A stretch of 6,227 nucleotides of DNA from Lentimicrobiaceae bacterium (GTDB lineage Bacteria; Bacteroidota; Bacteroidia; Bacteroidales; WCHB1-69): NCBI GenBank assembly GCA_009787675.1, contig WQSU01000160.1, positions 1-6,227 on the forward strand, in the 5' to 3' direction. Positions 1 to 5,228 of the stretch are shown here, piece after piece. A model generated the notes under the pieces. It searched no databases, was not told where the DNA came from, and saw nothing but the letters and a program-made list of their open reading frames with translations. The first letter of the stretch is position 1. Each line of letters begins with the position of its first letter. The position numbers were made by a program, and so were the translations under genes.

Positions 1-504
1 TGCGGCTCTGGAGCGGCTGTGCTACCTCCTGACAACACCATTGGCTACTCATCAGGAACCTCCTTTTCCAGTCCCATTACTTGCGGCTTAGTGGCTTGCA
101 TTATAGGGGCTGCCCCGAACAAAACGCCTGCCCAGATACTCACAGCCATTCAAAAATCAGCCAATAGATATCCTGAACATGATATTCAATATGGTTACGG
201 CATCCCGAATTTCGGAAATGTGTTGAACACACTTAAGATTTCTTCTTATGAAAACAAAACAGGTTCAACATTAACTTATTATCCCAATCCTACTCAGGGT
301 GAACTCTATCTAATTAATAATGAAAAAACAATACATCATATTGAAATCTATGATATTGCCGGAAAATTGTTGAAAAATGTTGCTATTGGAACGCACCAAA
401 CCTGTATCAATGTAAAAGATATGGGCAACAGTTTCTTATTTGTGAAAGTGCTATATGATAACCATTCGAGTGAAATGATTAAATGTGTGGTTGTGAAAAG
501 GTAA
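1..504 (+). CDS. S8 (subtilisin-like) serine protease with T9SS sorting domain, 3' part only
   Basis: The reading frame is open from base 1 and ends in TAA at 502-504, giving the last 167 residues of a gene that starts outside the window. An in-frame GTG at 19 is internal and not the real start. Residues 19-25 read GTSFSSP, the subtilase motif around the nucleophilic Ser (codon at 61-63). The following Ile/Ala-rich helix and the YGYGIPNFG stretch match the usual end of an S8 catalytic domain. From about residue 92, YYPNPTQGELYL begins a type A T9SS C-terminal sorting domain (with IEIYDIAGKLL and a final basic VVVKR), which by family knowledge directs export across the outer membrane and is normally cleaved. 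The protein is therefore probably a secreted or surface protease. The His and Asp of the triad lie upstream and cannot be checked. Its S46 neighbour follows 60 bases downstream on the same strand. Confidence 0.9.
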   Translation, partial: CGSGAAVLPPDNTIGYSSGTSFSSPITCGLVACIIGAAPNKTPAQILTAIQKSANRYPEHDIQYGYGIPNFGNVLNTLKISSYENKTGSTLTYYPNPTQGELYLINNEKTIHHIEIYDIAGKLLKNVAIGTHQTCINVKDMGNSFLFVKVLYDNHSSEMIKCVVVKR

Positions 505-523
505 TGACTTAAAAAAAATCTTT

Positions 524-531
524 TATCTTCG
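524..531 (+). promoter_or_regulatory. possible Bacteroidota -7 box for the S46 peptidase gene
   Basis: TATCTTCG lies 33 bases before the ATG at 565 and differs from the Bacteroidota consensus TAnnTTTG at one position (C for T). It is followed by GCGCC, a common context for such boxes. I see no clear -33 TTTG at the expected 17-23 base spacing. The downstream leader is short and A/T-rich, without a clear Shine-Dalgarno site, as is common in this phylum. It would give the S46 gene its own transcript, although read-through from the S8 gene is also possible. Confidence 0.45.
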
Positions 532-564
532 CGCCTTTATTAATAAATAAAATATCCTAATATT

Positions 565-2709
565 ATGAAAAAAACAACCTTTATCCTCCTGTTTTCGTTG
601 TTGCTTGCGCCTGCTTTTGCCAATCCCACGCCCGATGAGGGAATGTGGTTGCCCATGTTCATTAAAGATTATAACTATGAACAAATGCAAAAATTAGGGC
701 TGCAACTTACGCCCGAACAACTTTATGATATCAATCATTCATCGCTGAAAGATGCTATCGTGCAACTTGGCGGCGGGTTTTGCACCGGTGAGATGATCTC
801 AAAAGATGGGCTCATGTTAACTAACCACCACTGTGGTTACTCATTTGTTGTGAATCATTCTACAGAAGAAAACGACTACCTGAAAAATGGCTTTTGGGCG
901 ATGTCGAAAGAAGAAGAACTGCCCAACGAGGGCTTCAACGTCTCCTTCCTTGTTCGTATGGAGGATGTTACGCACTTTGTATTAGACAGTATTAAAGACG
1001 GAACCTCGGATGCAAATCGCAAAAAAGCGATTGACAAAGTAATTACTAAACTAAAAAAAGAGAATGCTGAAAATGGCAAATACAGCGTAGAAGTGAAACC
1101 GTTTTATGAAGGAAACGAGTATTATATGTTTGTGTATATCACCTATAAAGATGTTCGTTTGGTAGGTGCGCCCCCCAGCGGCATTGGCAAGTTTGGCGGC
1201 GATACCGATAACTGGATGTGGCCCAGACATACCGGCGATTTCACGCTCTTCCGCATTTATACGGATAAAGAAGGTAACCCTGCACCTTACTCAAAAGACA
1301 ATATTCCGTTAGCCCCAAAACACTTCCTTCCTATTAATATTCAAGGAATTGAAAAAGGAGACTATGCCATGATTTGGGGTTATCCGGGTGCCACTGAACG
1401 TTTTATGACTTCTTACGAAGTGCTTAATACGATGAATACGATGAATCCCCCTTTAGTGTTTGCCTGCGATATGATTCTTCCCACCATCAACGATGCCATC
1501 AATGCCACCACCAAAGTGAGGCTGCTGTATGCAGATGATTTCCTCGGTTTGTCAAATTTATGGAAATTGAAAAAAGGAGAAACACTGAGCCTTGCCAAAC
1601 TTAAAGTTGCTGACAGAAAAGCAGAACAAGAGAAAGGCTTACAAAACTGGATTGCTCAAAACACTGAAAGAACGCGGAAATATGGAAACACTTTGTCGGA
1701 TATTGAACAAGTGTGCAGCAATCTTAACGAAGAAACAATGAAGGTGTTCTGGTATGCTCAAATTTCTTTAATGGCTTCTAAAACACTACTGTTCCCTTAT
1801 CAAACCAATGTGAAACTCGGCAAAGATGAGAAGAAGTTTTCGCAAGAACAAATTGATAAGTTCACCACAAAATATAATGCCTTTAGTAAAGGCATAGACC
1901 ATGAAACCGAGATGCAAATAGTGTTAGCCACATTGAAACTGTGGAAAACACTCCCTCAAGAAAATCAACCCAATATTTTTCAGCATATTGACAAAAATTA
2001 CAAAGGTGATATTGGATTATTTCTAAAAGCTATTTCGGAAAATTCTATTCTAAGTACTGAAGCCAATTTTACCAAATATCTTCAAAAACCATCAACAAAA
2101 ATTTATGAAAATGATCCATTGATAAAATATTTTCAATCTATTTTTGGAATTCTGATAACCAATCAGGCAGCTTATGTTGCATATGACTCCAAACTTTCCT
2201 CAGCGCGCCACCATTATTTAGCTGCTATTAAGGAAATGTCAACAGACAAGCCACTTTACCCGGATGCCAATTCTACTATGCGGGTTACATACGGGCAAGT
2301 ACTTGATTACTATCCGCAAGAAGCAGTACATTATGACTGGATTACCACTACCGAAGGGCTCTTAGCCAAAGATATTCCCAACGACCCCGAATTTGAGGTT
2401 CCTGAAAAATTAAAAGAACTCATCTTAGCCAAAGATTACGGAAGATATGGCAAAAATGGTGTTCTAAATGTGTGTTTCTTAACGAATAACGATATCACCG
2501 GCGGCAACTCTGGCAGTCCCGTCATCAATGCCAATGGCGAACTGATTGGCTGCGCTTTCGACGGAAACTGGGAATCGTTAAGTAGCAACATTATCTATAA
2601 TCCTGATTTACAACGTTGCATTAATGTGGACATCCGCTATGTGTTGTTTGTGATTGACAAATTGGGAGGTGCCGGGTATTTGTTGAAGGAGATGACAATT
2701 GTTGATTAG
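565..2709 (+). CDS. dpp7: S46 family dipeptidyl-peptidase, DPP7-like
   Basis: This 714-residue protein has the family's usual length (about 710-720). Residues 1-19 form a signal peptide (basic MKK, hydrophobic core, likely cut after AFA), so it should act in the periplasm, removing dipeptides from peptide N-termini. The chymotrypsin-like triad is visible: His89 in TNHHCG, Asp225 in RHTGDF and Ser649 in GGNSGSP. Asn216 and Trp217 (DNWMWP), Asn331 (SNLW) and Asp666 (FDGNW) match residues known in S46 structures to hold the substrate's free N-terminus. The position 18 residues after the Ser is Gly667. DPP7-type enzymes, which prefer hydrophobic P1 residues, carry Gly here, whereas DPP11 (Asp/Glu-specific) carries Arg; I therefore call DPP7. 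The segment of about 330-600 should be the helical cap domain. There is no T9SS tail. The first ATG is chosen because the signal peptide starts directly there. The symbol rests on the Gly and on overall similarity. Confidence 0.93.
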   Translation: MKKTTFILLFSLLLAPAFANPTPDEGMWLPMFIKDYNYEQMQKLGLQLTPEQLYDINHSSLKDAIVQLGGGFCTGEMISKDGLMLTNHHCGYSFVVNHSTEENDYLKNGFWAMSKEEELPNEGFNVSFLVRMEDVTHFVLDSIKDGTSDANRKKAIDKVITKLKKENAENGKYSVEVKPFYEGNEYYMFVYITYKDVRLVGAPPSGIGKFGGDTDNWMWPRHTGDFTLFRIYTDKEGNPAPYSKDNIPLAPKHFLPINIQGIEKGDYAMIWGYPGATERFMTSYEVLNTMNTMNPPLVFACDMILPTINDAINATTKVRLLYADDFLGLSNLWKLKKGETLSLAKLKVADRKAEQEKGLQNWIAQNTERTRKYGNTLSDIEQVCSNLNEETMKVFWYAQISLMASKTLLFPYQTNVKLGKDEKKFSQEQIDKFTTKYNAFSKGIDHETEMQIVLATLKLWKTLPQENQPNIFQHIDKNYKGDIGLFLKAISENSILSTEANFTKYLQKPSTKIYENDPLIKYFQSIFGILITNQAAYVAYDSKLSSARHHYLAAIKEMSTDKPLYPDANSTMRVTYGQVLDYYPQEAVHYDWITTTEGLLAKDIPNDPEFEVPEKLKELILAKDYGRYGKNGVLNVCFLTNNDITGGNSGSPVINANGELIGCAFDGNWESLSSNIIYNPDLQRCINVDIRYVLFVIDKLGGAGYLLKEMTIVD

Positions 2710-2947
2710 GGAATGAGATGATAAATATGGGGATGAGAGAAAGTCCCCACCCTCTTTTCTTGGACCTTTATATTCAAAACAGAATTCTGTTATTTCCTGT
2801 AATTTTTTTCTAAGGAAAGGTGTTGTGAAAGAACTCCGCGTCCAAACCTCTACCTCTGGGTGGGCAATCATAGTGATTGATGTAGGCATTGTCACGGATG
2901 AAAACCTTGCGATTTTGGATAACATTGATATATACCTATATCATGGA
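2710..2947. other. convergent intergenic region with small inverted repeats
   Basis: The region separates the 3' ends of the S46 gene (+) and the tonB-like gene (-). Three small inverted repeats are visible: GGGGA/TCCCC (2729-2733 with 2744-2748, 10-base loop); the perfect 14-bp palindrome AACAGAATTCTGTT at 2778-2791, whose minus strand continues into TTTT; and TGATATA/TATATCA around a 4-base loop at 2926-2943, just past the tonB-like stop. None has a strong GC stem plus long T-run, so any terminator role is weak. The section 2810-2935 is listed separately because its minus strand translates into protein-like sequence. Confidence 0.5.
2810..2935 (-). pseudogene. start-less protein-like stretch, possible gene remnant or repeat
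   Basis: On the minus strand, the frame between a TAG at 2938-2936 and a TAG at 2812-2810 encodes 41 residues with no ATG, GTG or TTG before its middle, including the segment DNAYINHYDCPPRGRG followed by GLDAEFFHNTFP. The composition (Tyr, His, Asp, Cys, Pro, Arg, Gly, aromatic residues) is far from what A/T-rich intergenic DNA usually gives, so I suspect a fragment of a former gene or part of a dispersed repeat. It starts only 12 bases after the tonB-like stop. I do not recognise the family. The opposite strand is also open through here, so the coding strand is not certain, and chance cannot be excluded. Confidence 0.3.
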
Positions 2948-3643
2948 TTATTTAAACACAATAATCCTCAACTCCTCCTTCCCCGTAACATACTTTGCTG
3001 ATCGAGCTCGAGCTAAGCAATCGTCCAAAATTTTAGCATTGGTAATATTGGTAGGATATTTTGAAGTGCTGACAATGCGTGCATCAACCACAGTTCCCTG
3101 TGCCGTAACGTGTACTTGCACGTATACAACGCCGTTTTCGCTAATATTTACATCAGGAATGTTTACATAAGCTCGATTTCCCGAACCATACCCAATTCCT
3201 CTTCCAGAGCCGGCGCCAGCGCCTTCGCCTGACCCCATGCCCATGCCTGCTCCCGTACCGGTTCCTGTGCCTGTGCCGCCGCCTGAGCCACCGCCCTTAC
3301 CGGGGCGATAGGCTGCCCCCGGATCCGGTTTCGGTTCCGAAGATACCGCATTTTCACTTGTTGTGGTAGAAGGGGTTGGGTTGGAAGCTAATACCGGCGC
3401 ATCCTCCGTATCTTGAGTAACCAAATGGGGCGCTGCACCCGAAATATTACGTGATGACTCAGGCATGTTGGAGCCTCCCCCACCGCCACCGCCGGAAGTT
3501 AACTCTATCAAAATCATCTTTCTGGGCTCCGGAGGCGGTACTTGTGAATAAAGACCAAGTACAAACAGCAAAAGCACTACCAATGCCATGACTGTCACGG
3601 TAACAAACGACGAAATCATTTTGTTTTTTGCTTCGGAACTCAT
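2948..3643 (-). CDS. TonB-like energy transducer with Gly-rich linker
   Basis: The 231-residue protein has TonB architecture: a short cytoplasmic N-terminus, one membrane helix at about residues 10-32, a low-complexity periplasmic linker, and a C-terminal domain at about 157-231. That domain contains VVYVQVHVTAQGTVVDARI, then a Ser-Thr-Ser turn and a helix with ILDDCLARARSAKY, matching the TonB C-terminal pattern (strand, GxV turn, 'D..L..A' helix). It would contact TonB-dependent outer-membrane receptors and pass on energy from ExbB/ExbD. The linker is odd: a run of seven Gly at 51-57, a Ser/Thr/Pro/Glu stretch at about 78-112, then Gly pairs with Ser, Thr, Ala or Met to about 156, instead of the Pro-Lys/Pro-Glu repeats of classical TonB. 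The gene starts 2 bases after the exbD stop, which indicates translational coupling. A conventional YP motif at the start of the C-terminal domain is not obvious. The tonB symbol is withheld because several paralogues per genome are usual. Confidence 0.82.
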   Translation of the reverse strand: MSSEAKNKMISSFVTVTVMALVVLLLFVLGLYSQVPPPEPRKMILIELTSGGGGGGGSNMPESSRNISGAAPHLVTQDTEDAPVLASNPTPSTTTSENAVSSEPKPDPGAAYRPGKGGGSGGGTGTGTGTGAGMGMGSGEGAGAGSGRGIGYGSGNRAYVNIPDVNISENGVVYVQVHVTAQGTVVDARIVSTSKYPTNITNAKILDDCLARARSAKYVTGKEELRIIVFK

Positions 3644-3645
3644 GA

Positions 3646-4089
3646 TTATGATTTTGCTTCTGTGGCTAATAACATTTTATATCGTTGCGATTCTTCCAAA
3701 CCTGCGTTCAGCGCGTTTAATACATCGTAGAAAGCAACCACACACTCAATGGGCACCGACTTGTCGGCACGTAGAATAATAGTGCGTTGTTCTGCATGAT
3801 CCACTTCAGCAATTCCTTGCAAAACAAACAACAATTCTTCATACGGAACAGGCTGTGCATCACGACCTTTTGGATTTACATAATAATTTCTATCTGCATC
3901 AATATACACTTCAATATTTCTGGATGCCAACTGTTTTCCCGAATCGCTTTTAGGAAGCAATAGGTTGATTGCATTCGGCGCCACTAAAGTGGAAGTGATC
4001 ATGAAGAATATAAGCAGCAAAAACACTAAATCCGACATGGAAGCCATGCTAAATTCCGCACTCCGCTTGTTTTGAATTTTTATTGCCAT
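3646..4089 (-). CDS. exbD: ExbD/TolR family biopolymer transport protein
   Basis: This 147-residue protein has the full ExbD layout: a short basic cytoplasmic N-terminus (MAIKIQNKRSAEFSMASM), one membrane helix at about 19-38, and a periplasmic domain of about 110 residues. Asp20 at the beginning of the helix (SMSDLVFLLLIFFM) is the conserved proton-carrying Asp of the family. The periplasmic part contains the usual RTIILRADKSVPIECVVAFYDVL segment (about 102-123). With ExbB it forms the proton channel that drives TonB. The start is supported by the family-typical N-terminus. The gene lies 54 bases after exbB and 2 bases before the tonB-like gene, all on the minus strand. The gap before its start is filled by a 7-nt tandem repeat, listed separately. 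TolR is the alternative family name, but the TonB-like gene directly after it favours ExbD. Confidence 0.93.
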   Translation of the reverse strand: MAIKIQNKRSAEFSMASMSDLVFLLLIFFMITSTLVAPNAINLLLPKSDSGKQLASRNIEVYIDADRNYYVNPKGRDAQPVPYEELLFVLQGIAEVDHAEQRTIILRADKSVPIECVVAFYDVLNALNAGLEESQRYKMLLATEAKS

Positions 4090-4094
4090 TTATT

Positions 4095-4125
4095 TTAGTG
4101 ATTAGTGGTTAGTGATTAGTGGTTA
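4095..4125. repeat. 7-nt tandem repeat in the exbB-exbD gap
   Basis: Plus-strand TTAGTGA and TTAGTGG alternate, giving two exact 14-bp copies (TTAGTGATTAGTGG at 4095-4108 and 4109-4122) plus a partial unit TTA. Read in the direction of exbD it is CCACTAATCACTAA twice, ending 5 bases before the exbD start codon, where a ribosome binding site would be expected. A related CTAATCACTAAC lies in the leader of the gene at 5229. No Shine-Dalgarno motif is present in the repeat. Confidence 0.85.
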
Positions 4126-4143
4126 ATTTAAACACCTCATCGT

Positions 4144-4848
4144 CTATACCGGTTCATGCAACAAATCGATAAACTCCGTACTTTTTGCTTCGAGCATATA
4201 TACGACTTGCGAGATTCTGGATACGAGGACGTTGTAGCACACGTAGGCGATGATTCCTACGATAAGTCCGGCGATGGTAGTCGTTAATGCCGTGTAAATA
4301 CCACCGGCTAACACAGAGATATCCAAGTTATGAGGATTTATTTCCATGTTATGAAATGCAATCACCATTCCTACAACGGTTCCAAGAAATCCGATCATGG
4401 GGGATGCACCTGCAATGGTTGCCAAAATCGAAACCCGTTTTTCGAGGCGTTGCACTTCCAACTGTCCTGTGTTTTCAATGGCAGCGCTAATATCGGTTAA
4501 AGGTTTACCGATGCGGGTAATTCCTTTTTCAATCATGCGTGCTAATGGGGTTCCATTACCTTTACACAGTGCTAACGCAGATTCTATTTTCCCTGAATGA
4601 ATAAAATCGCGGATATTATTCATAAAATTACGCTCCTCTCTTACCGATTTATTAATGGTGAGTAAGCGCTCTACAAAGATGTAGATAGCTACGGCAAGCA
4701 TCAGGAACAGCGGAATCATAATCCACAAACTGCCCGGCATAAGTGCCAAATCAATAATTCTTAATTTCTCAATGGTAGGTTCAGTTACCGGCGCTGAAAT
4801 CATTTCAGGATTGGAAACCGGAACTTGTAATAAAAACATACTTTTCAT
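4144..4848 (-). CDS. exbB: ExbB/TolQ/MotA family proton channel protein
   Basis: This 234-residue protein shows the three-helix ExbB topology: helix 1 at about 40-62 after a periplasmic N-terminus, a cytoplasmic loop of about 80 residues, helix 2 at about 141-166 and helix 3 at about 184-210. Helix 2 carries GASPMIGFLGTVVGM, the family signature, and helix 3 carries TALTTTIAGLIVG, with the conserved Thr residues facing the proton path. ExbB pentamers enclose ExbD and couple the proton gradient to TonB movement. It is the first gene of a minus-strand run exbB-exbD-tonB-like and has a promoter box 52 bases upstream. The start at 4848 is the first ATG after that box; a second ATG (Met4, 4839) is possible and would barely change the protein. 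TolQ is a less likely alternative, given the TonB-like neighbour and no tol-pal genes. Confidence 0.93.
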   Translation of the reverse strand: MKSMFLLQVPVSNPEMISAPVTEPTIEKLRIIDLALMPGSLWIMIPLFLMLAVAIYIFVERLLTINKSVREERNFMNNIRDFIHSGKIESALALCKGNGTPLARMIEKGITRIGKPLTDISAAIENTGQLEVQRLEKRVSILATIAGASPMIGFLGTVVGMVIAFHNMEINPHNLDISVLAGGIYTALTTTIAGLIVGIIAYVCYNVLVSRISQVVYMLEAKSTEFIDLLHEPV

Positions 4849-4900
4849 ACAGCTTTCTCTTTTTTTTTCAAAATAAATTATTCCGATAACGAAATTTCTG

Positions 4901-4908
4901 CAAAGATA
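4901..4908 (-). promoter_or_regulatory. Bacteroidota -7 box for the exbB-exbD-tonB operon
   Basis: The minus strand reads TATCTTTG followed by C, an exact match to the TAnnTTTG -7 consensus recognised by the Bacteroidota housekeeping sigma factor. It lies 52 bases upstream of the exbB ATG. The nearest TTTG upstream (4938-4935) is 26 bases away, further than the usual 17-23, so the -33 element is weak or absent. The leader between the box and exbB is A-rich (a run of nine A) and shows no strong Shine-Dalgarno sequence. Confidence 0.65.
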
Positions 4909-4995
4909 TTTTTTATCACCGCTTTTATTGAATGCAAAAATTTATCCAACAACTGCAAATCCTCCATAATAATCTCTGTAGCGCCCGTCATCTTT

Positions 4996-5022
4996 GGGCG
5001 ATTCTTTTATCGCCCTTTTTTT
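4996..5022 (+). terminator. intrinsic terminator facing right, with no gene in front of it
   Basis: GGGCGAT (4996-5002), a 6-base loop TCTTTT, ATCGCCC (5009-5015) and seven T (5016-5022) form a textbook Rho-independent terminator on the plus strand. Read from the minus strand there is no T-run after the stem, so it works only rightwards. No plus-strand gene ends before it: the sequence to its left is the exbB promoter region and then exbB in the opposite direction. CGCCC at 4982-4986 can pair with the same GGGCG (4996-5000), giving a competing upstream stem as in attenuators. Confidence 0.75.
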
Positions 5023-5150
5023 GCAAAAAATCAACACAATTGTATTTTTTCATCCAAAATGTGCAACTTTTTCATTTTTTTTGTAATTATTAATACATTG
5101 ATTGTTAGATAAATAATTTTAGAAAAAAGATTTTTTAATAGAAAAAAATA

Positions 5151-5158
5151 TATTTTTG
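5151..5158 (+). promoter_or_regulatory. Bacteroidota -7 box for the gene at 5229
   Basis: TATTTTTG followed by CCGC exactly fits the TAnnTTTG consensus and lies 70 bases before the ATG at 5229. No TTTG or TTG is seen at the usual -33 spacing; the sequence there is a run of T and A. The predicted leader of about 65 bases contains the GATGAG/GGTGAG purine stretch and CTAATCACTAAC. Confidence 0.6.
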
Positions 5159-5172
5159 CCGCACGAAAAAAA

Positions 5173-5216
5173 GGGATGAGAGGTGAGGAATAAGGAAGTC
5201 GCTAATCACTAACTAA
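5173..5216 (+). promoter_or_regulatory. leader with purine-rich block and CTAATCACTAAC motif
   Basis: The leader of the gene at 5229 has a purine-rich block (GGGATGAGAGGTGAGG, 5173-5188) followed by CTAATCACTAACTAA (5202-5216), 12 bases before the ATG. The exbD leader, read in its own direction, has GATGAGGTG (4141-4133) followed by CTAATCACTAAC (4119-4108) before its ATG. The two genes are otherwise unrelated. GGGATGAGAG also occurs at 2730-2739, just after the S46 gene. Role unknown; listed because the order and distance from the start codon recur. Confidence 0.35.
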
Positions 5217-5228
5217 ATTATATCAAAC

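Larger units (their letters stand above)
4849..5228. other. 380-base divergent intergenic region
   Basis: The region lies between the divergent starts of exbB (-) and the gene at 5229 (+). It is very A/T-rich with many A and T runs. It contains a -7 box for each gene (4901-4908 on the minus strand and 5151-5158 on the plus strand), an intrinsic terminator facing right at 4996-5022, and a purine-rich then CTAATCACTAAC leader before 5229. Between about 5031 and 5150 I see nothing beyond A/T-rich sequence. Confidence 0.7.

Noticed and set aside
2608..2925. Minus-strand ORF of 105 residues overlapping the S46 3' end
   Set aside because: It overlaps about 100 bases of a well-supported gene on the opposite strand, lacks any recognisable domain, and uses a different frame from the more protein-like stretch at 2810-2935.
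2889..3170. Plus-strand ORF of 93 residues opposite the tonB-like gene
   Set aside because: It is antisense to the conserved C-terminal domain of the TonB-like protein and shows no family features.
3163..3357. Minus-strand ORF of 64 residues inside the tonB-like gene
   Set aside because: It is an alternate-frame reading of the Gly-rich linker, which is GC-rich and repetitive and so leaves other frames open.
5017..5030. TTTTTTGCAAAAAA palindrome as an operator
   Set aside because: It is formed by the terminator T-run meeting an adjacent A-run, which is expected often in this A/T-rich region; there is no further support.
4932..5093. Plus-strand ORF of 53 residues starting MQKFIQQLQ in the exbB upstream region
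   Set aside because: It runs straight through the intrinsic terminator and its T-run, and its second half is mostly Phe, Leu and Gln from poly-T sequence. Chance in A/T-rich DNA is the simpler explanation, although a leader peptide ending nearer the terminator cannot be fully excluded.
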